NCBI GenBank assembly: GCA_015066595.1
Contig: SVNZ01000004.1
Location: forward strand, 1-64,000
Source: Oscillospiraceae bacterium
GTDB taxonomy: Bacteria; Bacillota; Clostridia; Oscillospirales; Acutalibacteraceae
Reading direction: 5' to 3'
DNA length: 64,000 nt
Each line of letters starts with the position of its first letter. Position 1 is the stretch's first letter. The notes beneath the pieces are model-generated. The model saw only the letters and a program-made list of their open reading frames with translations. It was not told where the DNA came from and searched no databases. Both the position numbers and the translations under genes were made by a program. Positions 49,426 to 58,567 of the stretch are shown here, in pieces.

Positions 49426-51777
49426 ATGATCAACAAAATCGTAAAGCGTGACGGTAGAGCTGTTGACTTTGATCTGGAAAAAATCGCTCAAGCGATATAC
49501 AAAGCAGCTCAGGCTATCGGTGGCAACGACTACACCGCAGCAAATGAACTTGCAGAAAAGGTATGTGAATATTTAGAAGCTGAGCAGGCGGGTAACACTC
49601 CTACTGTTGAGCACGTGCAGGATACAGTAGAAAAAGTTCTTATCGAAAATGGACACGCAAGAACTGCTAAAGAGTTCATCCTTTATCGTGCTGAACGTAC
49701 AAGAGTACGTGAGATGAACACAAAGCTGATGAAAATATACGAAGATCTCACATTCATGTCTGCTAAAGACAACGACGTTAAGCGTGAAAACGCTAACATC
49801 GACGGTGACACCGCAATGGGTACTATGCTCAAATACGGCAGTGAGGGTGCTAAGCAGTTCTACGAGATGTACATCTTAAACCCTAAGCACGCTAAAGCTC
49901 ACAGAAACGGTGATATCCACATCCACGATCTTGACTTCCTCACTCTGACAACCACTTGTTGTCAGATCGACCTTTTGAAGCTCTTCAAAGACGGTTTCTC
50001 AACAGGTCACGGTTTCATCCGCGAGCCTAACGATATCGCATCATATTCAGCTCTTGCTTGTATTGCTATCCAGTCTAACCAGAACGACCAGCACGGTGGT
50101 CAGTCGGTTCCTAACTTTGACTACTCTATGGCTCCTGGTGTTGCTAAGACATACAGAAAGCTTTACAGAAAGAATATCAGTCGTGCTATTGAACTAATCG
50201 AAGAGATTGATGATACTACATCTGCTATCACTGATATCTGTGATAAAGCAGAAGAGCTCTCAAACGACACACCGAAACTCGAAGCAGGCAAAGAGTATAT
50301 GGCTAAAGAGCTTGAGTTGCTCATTGAGGCTTATGGTGAAAAGTCTGCGGGCAAAATCCAGCGTTTCGCTCTAAAGCACGCTGAAAAAGAAATCGATCGT
50401 GCTACATATCAGGCTATGGAAGCACTTGTTCATAATCTCAACACAATGCACTCTCGTGCAGGTGCCCAGATTCCATTCTCTTCTATCAACTACGGTACTG
50501 ATACTTCACCAGAGGGCAGACTCGTTATCAAAAATGTTATGCTCGCTACAGAAAAGGGTCTTGGTAATTCTGAAACGCCTATCTTCCCTATCCACATCTT
50601 CAAGGTTAAAGAAGGCGTAAACTACAACCCGGGCGACCCTAACTATGATTTGTTCAAGCTCTCTTTCAGAGTTTCTGCAAAAAGACTCTTCCCTAACTAC
50701 TCTTTCATCGACGCTCCATACAACCTCCAATACTACAAGGAAGGTCGTCCTGAAACAGAGATCGCTTACATGGGCTGTCGTACTCGTGTTATCGGTAATG
50801 TTCACGACAAAGAGCGTGAAATCACATATGGTAGAGGCAACTTAAGCTTTACATCTATCAACCTTCCTAGACTTGCTATCCTTTCAAACAAGAACGTTGA
50901 CTTCTTCTTTGAACAGCTTGATAGAATGCTGGATTTAGTTATTGACCAGTTGCTCGAGAGATTTGAGATCCAGTGCCAAAAATGCGTTCGAAACTACCCA
51001 TTCCTCATGGGTCAGGGCATCTGGATTGACTCTGACAAGCTCTCTATTGATGACGAAGTAAGAGATGTATTAAAGCACGGTACACTTTCTTGTGGTTTCA
51101 TCGGTCTTGCAGAAACACTCAAAGCACTCATCGGCAAGCATCACGGTGAGACAGAAGAAGCTCAGCGACTCGGTCTTGAAATCATCGGCTTTATGAGAAA
51201 GAAGATGGACAAAGCATCAGAGAAATACGGGCTTAATTTCTCACTCCTTGCTACCCCTGCTGAGGGTCTGTCAGGCAGATTTGTTCGTATGGACAAACAG
51301 CGTTTTGGCGTTATCCCAGGTGTTACAGACAGAAACTACTACACAAACTCTTTCCATATTCCTGTTTACTTCCCAATCAGTGCTTTTGACAAGATCAAGC
51401 TCGAAGCTCCATACCACAACCTTACAAACGCAGGTCATATCTCCTACGTTGAGCTCGATGGTGACCCATCACAGAACTTAGACGCTTTTGAACAGGTTGT
51501 AAGATGTATGAAAGAAGCAGGCATCGGCTATGGTTCTATCAACCACCCTGTTGACAGAGACCCAGTCTGCGGTCACACAGGTATCATAGGTGATGTATGT
51601 CCTAAGTGTGGCAGAAAAGAAGGCTCAGACGGTGTTGGCTTTGAGCGTATCAGACGTATCACCGGCTATCTAGTTGGTACTGTTGACCGTTTCAACAACG
51701 CTAAGCGTTCTGAAGTAGAAGACAGAGTCAAGCACTCTTTAGGCGAAAGCGGTCTTGAAAGTGCTGAGGCTGTATAA
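49426..51777 (+). CDS. nrdD: Anaerobic ribonucleoside-triphosphate reductase
   Basis: ATP-cone 'INKIVKRDGRAVDFDLEKIAQAIYKAAQ', 'DPVCGHTGIIGDVCPKCGRKE' zinc site, 'RRITGYLVGTVDRFNNAK' glycyl-radical region; start moved to MINKIVKRDG after RBS agaggggg. Confidence 0.95.
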   Translation: MINKIVKRDGRAVDFDLEKIAQAIYKAAQAIGGNDYTAANELAEKVCEYLEAEQAGNTPTVEHVQDTVEKVLIENGHARTAKEFILYRAERTRVREMNTKLMKIYEDLTFMSAKDNDVKRENANIDGDTAMGTMLKYGSEGAKQFYEMYILNPKHAKAHRNGDIHIHDLDFLTLTTTCCQIDLLKLFKDGFSTGHGFIREPNDIASYSALACIAIQSNQNDQHGGQSVPNFDYSMAPGVAKTYRKLYRKNISRAIELIEEIDDTTSAITDICDKAEELSNDTPKLEAGKEYMAKELELLIEAYGEKSAGKIQRFALKHAEKEIDRATYQAMEALVHNLNTMHSRAGAQIPFSSINYGTDTSPEGRLVIKNVMLATEKGLGNSETPIFPIHIFKVKEGVNYNPGDPNYDLFKLSFRVSAKRLFPNYSFIDAPYNLQYYKEGRPETEIAYMGCRTRVIGNVHDKEREITYGRGNLSFTSINLPRLAILSNKNVDFFFEQLDRMLDLVIDQLLERFEIQCQKCVRNYPFLMGQGIWIDSDKLSIDDEVRDVLKHGTLSCGFIGLAETLKALIGKHHGETEEAQRLGLEIIGFMRKKMDKASEKYGLNFSLLATPAEGLSGRFVRMDKQRFGVIPGVTDRNYYTNSFHIPVYFPISAFDKIKLEAPYHNLTNAGHISYVELDGDPSQNLDAFEQVVRCMKEAGIGYGSINHPVDRDPVCGHTGIIGDVCPKCGRKEGSDGVGFERIRRITGYLVGTVDRFNNAKRSEVEDRVKHSLGESGLESAEAV

Positions 51778-52283
51778 TGGCAAAACTTAGACTTGCAGGC
51801 GTAGTCAGGGAATCTATCGTCGATGGTCCCGGAATACGAATGACCGTGTTCACTCAAGGCTGCCCACACCACTGCAAAGGCTGTCACAATGAACAAACGT
51901 GGGACTTTGAGGGCGGATACGAATCGTCTACAGAACGTATCCTTGAAGAAGCTCAAAAAGACCCTCTGCTCAAAGGACTCACACTCTCAGGTGGAGAACC
52001 TTTTTGTCAGGCAGAAGCTTTGTCAGTGTTAGCAAAAGAAGCTCACTCTTTAGGCTATGACATTTTTTGCTACACAGGCTACACTTTCGAAAAACTTGTT
52101 GCAGATTTTGATACTCACCCTGAGTACAAGGCGCTCCTCACAGAGTGCGACTGGTTGGTTGACGGACCGTTTGTTTTAGAAGAACGCTCCCTTATGCTGA
52201 AATTCAGAGGTAGTAAAAACCAACGTATCCTAAATGTAAAAAAATCACTGCAAGAAAGCAAAGCTATAGAAGCTGATATTTAA
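51777..52283 (+). CDS. nrdG: Anaerobic ribonucleoside-triphosphate reductase activating protein
   Basis: Radical SAM 'TQGCPHHCKGCHNEQTW'; overlaps nrdD. Confidence 0.95.
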   Translation: MAKLRLAGVVRESIVDGPGIRMTVFTQGCPHHCKGCHNEQTWDFEGGYESSTERILEEAQKDPLLKGLTLSGGEPFCQAEALSVLAKEAHSLGYDIFCYTGYTFEKLVADFDTHPEYKALLTECDWLVDGPFVLEERSLMLKFRGSKNQRILNVKKSLQESKAIEADI

Positions 52284-52316
52284 CTTTTTTAAAAAAACAG
52301 AAACCTTACATAGATA

Positions 52317-52350
52317 AAAGGCTGGCGGAAAAATATCCGTCAGCCTTTTG
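52317..52350 (+). terminator. Terminator of nrdDG
   Basis: AAAAGGCTGgCGGA-AAAATA-TCCGTCAGCCTTTT. Confidence 0.75.
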
Positions 52351-52453
52351 CGTTATAACAGCGCACTTCTCTTTCCATACTTTTTGTTGAAATATACATT
52401 CTCTGGTTGTATAATAAATATAGCAACTTCAACTATGATAAGGAGCGATAACC

Positions 52454-53767
52454 ATGAAAGCCAAAAAAATAATCAGCATACTACTTTCAGTTTTCATGCT
52501 ATTAACACCATTGTTCACTATTCCAGCTCAAGCAGCGCAAACGGATTATGTAGCTTCATTATCATCTATTCAGGCTTATCAGAACTTTCTTGATGAGCTG
52601 ATGATTGAGTACAACATCAGTGGTGTAGCCTATGTTACTCAAAACGGTCGTGTGCTGTGTCAGAGTGCAGTAGGTATGCAGAACACTATAGAAAACAAAC
52701 CAATGACCATAGATACACTGTTTCCTGTCGGCTCGATTTCAAAGCAGTTTTGTGCTACAGCGATTTTATTGTTACAGGAACAGGGCAAACTCAGTGTAAA
52801 CGATACACTTGACCAGTACTTCCCTGAATATGTCATCGGCAAAGATATAACTATTAAAAACCTGCTAACTATGCGCTCGGGTATTCGCGACTATGTAAAT
52901 ATTGATAATCAATACAAAGGACACGAAAATCCGGTCGAAGAATACACTTTATCCGATACTGCAAGCAAAGAAGAAAACCACAAGGCAATTCTTGATTGGC
53001 TTTTTACTCAGAATTTGAAATTCACTCCGGACAGAGCCTACTCCTATTCAAACTCAAATTACTTACTGCTTTCAATCATTGTAGAACAGGTATCATGTAT
53101 AAACTACACTGACTTTATTAAACAGAACATATTTTCCCCACTTAACATGACAAACTCTGGATTTTACGAAGAGCTTGTTGACTCCCCTGACTTGGCTGAA
53201 CATCATGTCCCCGATGAACTAAAACATCTTATGGACCCAACCTTCAAAGGTTTATCCCAGGGTGCAGGCGATCTTGTATCAAACTCAAAAGATATGGACA
53301 AGTGGATGACATCTTTAGCTGATGGTAAATTGCTCAGCGAAGAAAGCTTTAAAGAAATGACCACACCACAAACACCTGATTCTAATTACGTATATGGTAT
53401 AATCGCTGATTTGAAAAACGGCTCGTTATCCCACACGGGAGCTGTCGCAACATACCTTTCTGTAATGTTTACTTGTCCTGAGCAAAAGTTAAATATATTC
53501 GTCATTACCAACGACGCAGAAACATTAGTTTATGATATATTATATGCAGCACAGGATATTGCTGACATAAGCATCAAAGGCTCTATGCTGGGTGATATAG
53601 ACGGTGATGGCAAAGTAACCATCCTTGATGCAACTGCTATTCAGATGCACCTCGCAGAAATCGCTACACTTTTTAAAGAACAAATTGAGTGCGGTGATAC
53701 CGACGGCGACGGTAAACTAACGGTTCTTGATGCGACAGAAATTCAATTTTTCTTAGCAGAACTGTAA
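52454..53767 (+). CDS. Secreted serine hydrolase (class C beta-lactamase/PBP-like) with C-terminal dockerin type I
   Basis: Signal peptide; 'PVGSISKQFCATAI' (SxxK), 'YSYSNSNYLLL' (YxN), 'SHTGAVATYLS' ; C-term 'GDIDGDGKVTILDATAIQMHLAEI...GDTDGDGKLTVLDATEIQFFLAEL'. Confidence 0.92.
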   Translation: MKAKKIISILLSVFMLLTPLFTIPAQAAQTDYVASLSSIQAYQNFLDELMIEYNISGVAYVTQNGRVLCQSAVGMQNTIENKPMTIDTLFPVGSISKQFCATAILLLQEQGKLSVNDTLDQYFPEYVIGKDITIKNLLTMRSGIRDYVNIDNQYKGHENPVEEYTLSDTASKEENHKAILDWLFTQNLKFTPDRAYSYSNSNYLLLSIIVEQVSCINYTDFIKQNIFSPLNMTNSGFYEELVDSPDLAEHHVPDELKHLMDPTFKGLSQGAGDLVSNSKDMDKWMTSLADGKLLSEESFKEMTTPQTPDSNYVYGIIADLKNGSLSHTGAVATYLSVMFTCPEQKLNIFVITNDAETLVYDILYAAQDIADISIKGSMLGDIDGDGKVTILDATAIQMHLAEIATLFKEQIECGDTDGDGKLTVLDATEIQFFLAEL

Positions 53768-53803
53768 ATAATAAGACTGCATAAAACAATTATTCTACAT
53801 AAA

Positions 53804-53837
53804 AACGAGGTTGTCTTTTTCTTTGACAACCTCGTTT
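53804..53837. terminator. Bidirectional terminator
   Basis: AACGAGGTTGTC-N9-GACAACCTCGTTT. Confidence 0.75.
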
Positions 53838-53849
53838 CTTTTTATCAAC

Positions 53850-54479
53850 TCAAATTAACAACTCTTTCGCAACGTATTTTATTTCTTTAAAAGAATTTAG
53901 CGTTGCATCGTATTTGTCTGATTTTCCAAAACCGTAAGACGCATACACAAACGGTACTCCCGCTTCTCTAGCAGCACACTCATCACTTTTTGTGTCGCCG
54001 ACATAGATAGCTTTTCCTATATCGTTGCGCTTCATAACAAGCTTTATATTTTCGCCTTTTGAAAATCCTGTTGAGCCTGCGCACTCATAATCACTCAAAA
54101 GATCTTTCAGTTTATAATATTCTAAAAAAGAATTAAGATATCCTTGCTGACAGTTGCTCACTATCATTAGTGCGTAATCATTTTTCAGCTTTTCTAATGT
54201 TTCAAGCACATTATCATATAGCTCAGCTCCGTGACTTCTTAAATGTTCCTGTTCACATTTAAAAATCTCATTTATAAGCATCTCTGCCTCGTCTTTTTCA
54301 ACATCCACAAAAAAGTCATCGACAAACTGTGCTTTGTTCTTACCCATCAATGATGACATAATCTCCTTTGTCATCTTGAGTTTCGGGCACCTGACACTCA
54401 GCACCTTGTTCCATATATCAACGACAGTGTCACTAGTGTCCCACAAAGTTCCATCTAAATCAAAAATAATTGCGTTCAT
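53850..54479 (-). CDS. HAD family hydrolase (phosphoglycolate phosphatase-like)
   Basis: 'MNAIIFDLDGTLWDTSDTV', 'IYVGDTKSDECAAREAGVPFVYASYGFG'. Confidence 0.9.
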   Translation of the reverse strand: MNAIIFDLDGTLWDTSDTVVDIWNKVLSVRCPKLKMTKEIMSSLMGKNKAQFVDDFFVDVEKDEAEMLINEIFKCEQEHLRSHGAELYDNVLETLEKLKNDYALMIVSNCQQGYLNSFLEYYKLKDLLSDYECAGSTGFSKGENIKLVMKRNDIGKAIYVGDTKSDECAAREAGVPFVYASYGFGKSDKYDATLNSFKEIKYVAKELLI

Positions 54480-54640
54480 ATTATCACCTACATATATTAT
54501 ACTACGGTGTGTCAATATAGAAAAGAAAAGCAAATTTGTCCGTCATTTTTCACATAATAATAGCATAAACTTTGTGTAGAATTAAGTCGCAGAATATGAT
54601 AAAATGAATGTGTATATAAACTGAAAGGATGTATCCGACT

Positions 54641-54988
54641 ATGGTAATAAAAGACATAATTGACATTCTACAGGGTGAAGTCATCTGCGAAGGTGATTTA
54701 TCTCAGGAAATCAAAACCGCTTGCGGCTCAGATATGATGAGCGATGTGCTTGCATTTGTAAAAGACCAGTCTGTTCTACTCACTGGTCTTGTCAACCCAC
54801 AGGTAGTAAGAACAGCTGAAATGATGGATATGGCTTGCATCGTGTTTGTCAGAGGTAAACAGCCTGACCAGTCTATCATTGACCTTGCAAAATCCCGTGA
54901 CATCACACTTATCAAGACCCGCTTTCGAATGTTCACTGCTTGCGGACTTCTGTATAGTAACGGTCTTTCAGGAGGCTGTAACATATGA
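54641..54988 (+). CDS. DRTGG-like domain protein (copy 1)
   Basis: 'IIDILQGEVICEGDLSQEIKTACGSDMMSDVLAFV...LLTGLVNPQVVRTAEMMDMACIVFVRG'; overlaps the downstream HATPase gene by 4 nt. Confidence 0.7.
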   Translation: MVIKDIIDILQGEVICEGDLSQEIKTACGSDMMSDVLAFVKDQSVLLTGLVNPQVVRTAEMMDMACIVFVRGKQPDQSIIDLAKSRDITLIKTRFRMFTACGLLYSNGLSGGCNI

Positions 54989-55410
54989 GTGCAATTCATT
55001 TAAGATACGAAGTACCGGGCGATGATTTCACTCGTGCCGGAGAAGCAAGTGGTGCAGTAAAAAAGCGTTTAAAAGCACTTGGATACAATCCTGATGCAAT
55101 AAGACGTGTTGCTATTGCTATGTATGAAGCAGAGATAAATATGGTTATCCATGCTGAAGGCGGATACTGTGATGTAGATATCTATCCTGACAAAGTCGAA
55201 GTACTTTTAGCTGATAAGGGTCCCGGTATTCCTGACGTAGAAAAAGCTATGCAAGCAGGTTTTTCCACCGCACCTGACAACGTACGCAACTTAGGTTTCG
55301 GCGCAGGCATGGGTCTTCCTAACATCAAAAAATACACCGACGAAATGCGCATCGAAACTACACTTGGTGTAGGCACAAACCTATACCTGACTGTTAAAGT
55401 CAACGAATAA
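54985..55410 (+). CDS. Anti-sigma-factor-like ATP-binding protein (HATPase_c, SpoIIAB/RsbW-like)
   Basis: 'VAIAMYEAEINMVIHAEGG' N box, 'VLLADKGPGIPD' G1 box, 'LGFGAGMGLPNIKKYTDEMRIET' G2 box. Confidence 0.88.
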   Translation: MSAIHLRYEVPGDDFTRAGEASGAVKKRLKALGYNPDAIRRVAIAMYEAEINMVIHAEGGYCDVDIYPDKVEVLLADKGPGIPDVEKAMQAGFSTAPDNVRNLGFGAGMGLPNIKKYTDEMRIETTLGVGTNLYLTVKVNE

Positions 55411-55442
55411 AATATCTATTTTTTACATAAGAGGTGTGGAAA

Positions 55443-56720
55443 ATGCAAAAGTATTTTCACTCCGTAGAGCTCGAGGCTGACAAGTGCTGTGGTTGCACGA
55501 ACTGCCTCAAACGTTGCCCTACAGAAGCTATACGTGTTCACGATGGTAAAGCCACTATTCTTTCCGAACGCTGTATAGACTGTGGTGAATGCATCCGTAT
55601 TTGCCCTCACAGAGCAAAGAAAGCACATTCATCACAAATCGAAGAAATTGAAAATTTTAAAATCAAGGTTGCTGTACCTGCACCGGCGCTTTTCGGTCAG
55701 TTTTCTAACCTTGATGATATTGATATTGTCCTAAATGGACTTCGAGCTATCGGATTTGATTTTATCTTTGAAGTATCCCGTGCAGCGGAGCTTGTATCCG
55801 AAGTGACCAGAAAGATGATCCGCGACGGCAAGCTCAACAACAAGCCTATCATCAGCTCTGCGTGTCCGGCTGTCGTTCGACTCATCAAAATCCGTTTTCC
55901 TGATTTGTGCGATAATGTTATGCCGCTACTCGCTCCTATGGAGGTAGCAGCTCGCCTTGCTCGTGAAGAAGTCAAAAAGCAGACTGGTCTTTCTGATGAT
56001 GACATCGGTGTGTTCTTCATCACACCTTGCGCAGCAAAAGTTACAGCCATCAACTCACCGACCACAGGTGAAAAATCTGCGTGCAACGGTGCTATCGCTA
56101 TATCTAAAATTTACCCACAGCTCACTCAGGCTATGGAAAAGCTCAATGTGCTCGAGCCGATTGCTAACTCAGGTCTCATCGGTGTCGGTTGGGCAACAAG
56201 CGGTGGCGAAAGCGCTGCTATGCTCGGCGATAAGTACCTGGCTGCTGATGGTATCGAAAATGTTATTCGAGTGCTTGAAGGTCTTGAAGATGATAAAATC
56301 CGCGATGTCGATTTTGTTGAGCTCAACGCTTGTTCTGGCGGTTGTGTAGGCGGTATTTTAAATGTCGAGAATCCGTACGTTGCACAAGCTAGGATTCAAA
56401 ACCTCAGAAAATATCTGCCTGTATCTCTCAACCACTTGAGCAGTGAAGACTTGGAAGATTTTCTTTGGAAAGGTGAGCTTGAGTACGACGGTGATGGTTT
56501 TAAACTCGACGAAGATATCTTTAAAGCTATGGATAAAATGGAACAGATGGAAAAAATCTGTGCTACGCTACCTGGTCTGGACTGTGGCTCTTGCGGTGCA
56601 CCGACTTGTCGAGCTATGGCTGAAGATATCGTCAAAGGTCAAGCAAAAGAAACTGACTGTATTCACAAGCTCAAAGCTCAGATACAGTCTGTCTATGACC
56701 AGCTCAAAAATACACTTTAA
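55443..56720 (+). CDS. [FeFe]-hydrogenase-like protein (HydS-type) with 2x[4Fe-4S] ferredoxin domain and C-terminal 4Fe-4S domain
   Basis: 'DKCCGCTNCLKRCPTEAI', 'ERCIDCGECIRICPH'; divergent H-domain 'SSACPAVVRLI', 'ITPCAAKVTAI', 'ELNACSGGCVGG'; C-term 'LPGLDCGSCGAPTCRAMAEDIVKGQAKETDC'. Confidence 0.88.
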   Translation: MQKYFHSVELEADKCCGCTNCLKRCPTEAIRVHDGKATILSERCIDCGECIRICPHRAKKAHSSQIEEIENFKIKVAVPAPALFGQFSNLDDIDIVLNGLRAIGFDFIFEVSRAAELVSEVTRKMIRDGKLNNKPIISSACPAVVRLIKIRFPDLCDNVMPLLAPMEVAARLAREEVKKQTGLSDDDIGVFFITPCAAKVTAINSPTTGEKSACNGAIAISKIYPQLTQAMEKLNVLEPIANSGLIGVGWATSGGESAAMLGDKYLAADGIENVIRVLEGLEDDKIRDVDFVELNACSGGCVGGILNVENPYVAQARIQNLRKYLPVSLNHLSSEDLEDFLWKGELEYDGDGFKLDEDIFKAMDKMEQMEKICATLPGLDCGSCGAPTCRAMAEDIVKGQAKETDCIHKLKAQIQSVYDQLKNTL

Positions 56721-56732
56721 TCGGAGTTTTAT

Positions 56733-57062
56733 ATGAACGTAAAAGAAGCTATTGAAAAGCTTAACTTAAATATACTTGTAGAAGGCGATTTAGGGCGAGA
56801 TATCACTGATTGCTACATCGGCGACTTACTATCCTGGGTTATGGGAAGAGCAGGTGAAGACTCTATCTGGCTGACAGTTATGGGCAACATCAACTCTATC
56901 GCTGTAGCAACTCTTGCTGATGTTTCATGTATCGTGCTGGTTGAAAACGCCTCACTCGATGATGAAGCAAAAGCTAAAGCTTCTGCTCACGGTGTCACTA
57001 TTTTGCAATCTGAAGAAAACTCATATCACCTTGCTACTAAAATTTACGAACTGCTGAAATAA
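56733..57062 (+). CDS. DRTGG-like domain protein (copy 2)
   Basis: 'NLNILVEGDLGRDITDCYIGDLLSWVMGRA...LTVMGNINSIAVATLADVSCIVLVENA' resembles 54641-54988. Confidence 0.65.
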   Translation: MNVKEAIEKLNLNILVEGDLGRDITDCYIGDLLSWVMGRAGEDSIWLTVMGNINSIAVATLADVSCIVLVENASLDDEAKAKASAHGVTILQSEENSYHLATKIYELLK

Positions 57063-57063
57063 G

Positions 57064-57780
57064 ATGAAGTATTACTACGACTTACACCTGCATTCCTGCC
57101 TGTCGCCTTGTGGTGATATGGATATGACGCCTAACAACATAGTCGGTATGTCAAAACTTTTGGGTCTTAACATAATAGCCCTCACCGACCATAATAGTAG
57201 CCTCAACTGTGAAGCTGTGATGAAACTCGGTGAAGAAAACGGTCTGTGTGTTATTCCCGGTATGGAACTGACCACAATGGATGAAATCCACGTTGTATGC
57301 CTGTTTCCTACACTAAAAAAAGCGTTGGAATTTAACGACTATGTTAAAGAGCATCAGATGCAGTTACAAAATCGTGCAGATATCTACGGAAGACAAGTAG
57401 TTATGGACGAAAATGACAACGAAATAGACGAAGAATCTAATCTTCTGATACTAGCTACAGATATCAGTATTTCTAACATCAACGAACTGGTTAGCAGTTT
57501 TGGCGGAGTGTGTTATCCTGCACACATCAATCGTGACAGTATGTCAGTGCTTGCGGTCTTGGGTGAAATACCACCAGAGTGCGATTTTACAACAGTTGAA
57601 GTATCAAGCAGTGGCGATATCGAAAAGCTCAAAGCTATGCACCCTGTCTTAAATGATATGCTCATCGTAAAAAACAGCGATGCACATTATCTTGAGAATA
57701 TGAAAGACGCACAAAATTACTTTGAACTTGAAAAGCTGTCTGTTGAGTCTGTTTTGGAAGTTTTGAAAAATAAAAAGTAG
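57064..57780 (+). CDS. PHP domain phosphoesterase
   Basis: 'YDLHLHSCLSPCGD', 'ALTDHNSSLN', 'VIPGMELTT', 'HVVCLFP', 'YPAHINRDS', 'KNSDAHYL' metal-binding motifs. Confidence 0.92.
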   Translation: MKYYYDLHLHSCLSPCGDMDMTPNNIVGMSKLLGLNIIALTDHNSSLNCEAVMKLGEENGLCVIPGMELTTMDEIHVVCLFPTLKKALEFNDYVKEHQMQLQNRADIYGRQVVMDENDNEIDEESNLLILATDISISNINELVSSFGGVCYPAHINRDSMSVLAVLGEIPPECDFTTVEVSSSGDIEKLKAMHPVLNDMLIVKNSDAHYLENMKDAQNYFELEKLSVESVLEVLKNKK

Positions 57781-57787
57781 ATATACT

Positions 57788-57817
57788 AAGCCACCTGTAT
57801 GGTACAGGTGGCTTTTT
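57788..57817 (+). terminator. Terminator ending the HydS-like/PHP transcription unit
   Basis: AAGCCACCTGTA-TGG-TACAGGTGGCTTTTTT. Confidence 0.8.
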
Positions 57818-57965
57818 TCTTTTTTCGAATTATGATTTGTGATTTTTGTAACTTCATATAACAAGGTTTGTTGGTTAGCTTTCGCTAACTGACACAATAG
57901 ACAAAAAGTTTGATAATTTTTTGACAATTTTCTTGATTTTTAGGTCATTTTTCCTCTTTTTCGTA

Positions 57966-57994
57966 TAGACAATCACGTACTTTCATGCTATAAT
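57966..57994 (+). promoter_or_regulatory. Sigma-A-like promoter for the hydABC-like operon
   Basis: TAGACA -17 bp- TATAAT; nuoE-like ATG at 58067 with RBS aggagg. Confidence 0.6.
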
Positions 57995-58066
57995 TTATCT
58001 GTGTGCATATACGAATTTTTTTGCTACAATTCACAGTACATAATTTTCTAATTAGGAGGAAAAACG

Positions 58067-58564
58067 ATGCAAAAGAAAATCAGTAGTATCCCGTTTTCGG
58101 GTACACCTGAGCAGGAAGCAGAGCTCAAAAAAGTCATCGAAAAACACATCGATGATCCGGGCGCAGTAATGCCTGTACTTCAGGAAGCACAGGAGATCTA
58201 CGGCTATCTTCCACAAGAGGTTCAGACCATGGTTGCTGAAGGTCTTAATGTGCCACTTGAAGAGGTTTACGGCGTATCTACTTTCTACTCACAGTTCGCT
58301 CTCTCCCCTAAGGGTAAGTACAACATCTCTGTTTGTATGGGTACAGCGTGTTATGTAAAGGGTTCAGGCGATGTTTTAGACAAGCTTTCTGAAGAACTCG
58401 GTATCGGCGCTGAAGAGTGTACTCTTGACGGTAAGTTCTCACTCACAGCTTGTCGTTGTATCGGTGCTTGCGGTCTTGCTCCGGTTATCACTATCAACGA
58501 TGATGTTTACGGTAGACTTACAGCTGATATGATTCCTGACATTCTCAAGAAATACAAGGACTAA
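58067..58564 (+). CDS. hydC: NuoE-like thioredoxin-fold [2Fe-2S] subunit (HydC)
   Basis: 'QKKISSIPFSGTPEQEAEL', 'VYGVSTFYSQFALSPKGKYNISVCMGTACYVKGSGDVLDKL', 'CRCIGACGLAPV'. Confidence 0.92.
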   Translation: MQKKISSIPFSGTPEQEAELKKVIEKHIDDPGAVMPVLQEAQEIYGYLPQEVQTMVAEGLNVPLEEVYGVSTFYSQFALSPKGKYNISVCMGTACYVKGSGDVLDKLSEELGIGAEECTLDGKFSLTACRCIGACGLAPVITINDDVYGRLTADMIPDILKKYKD

Positions 58565-58567
58565 TCT

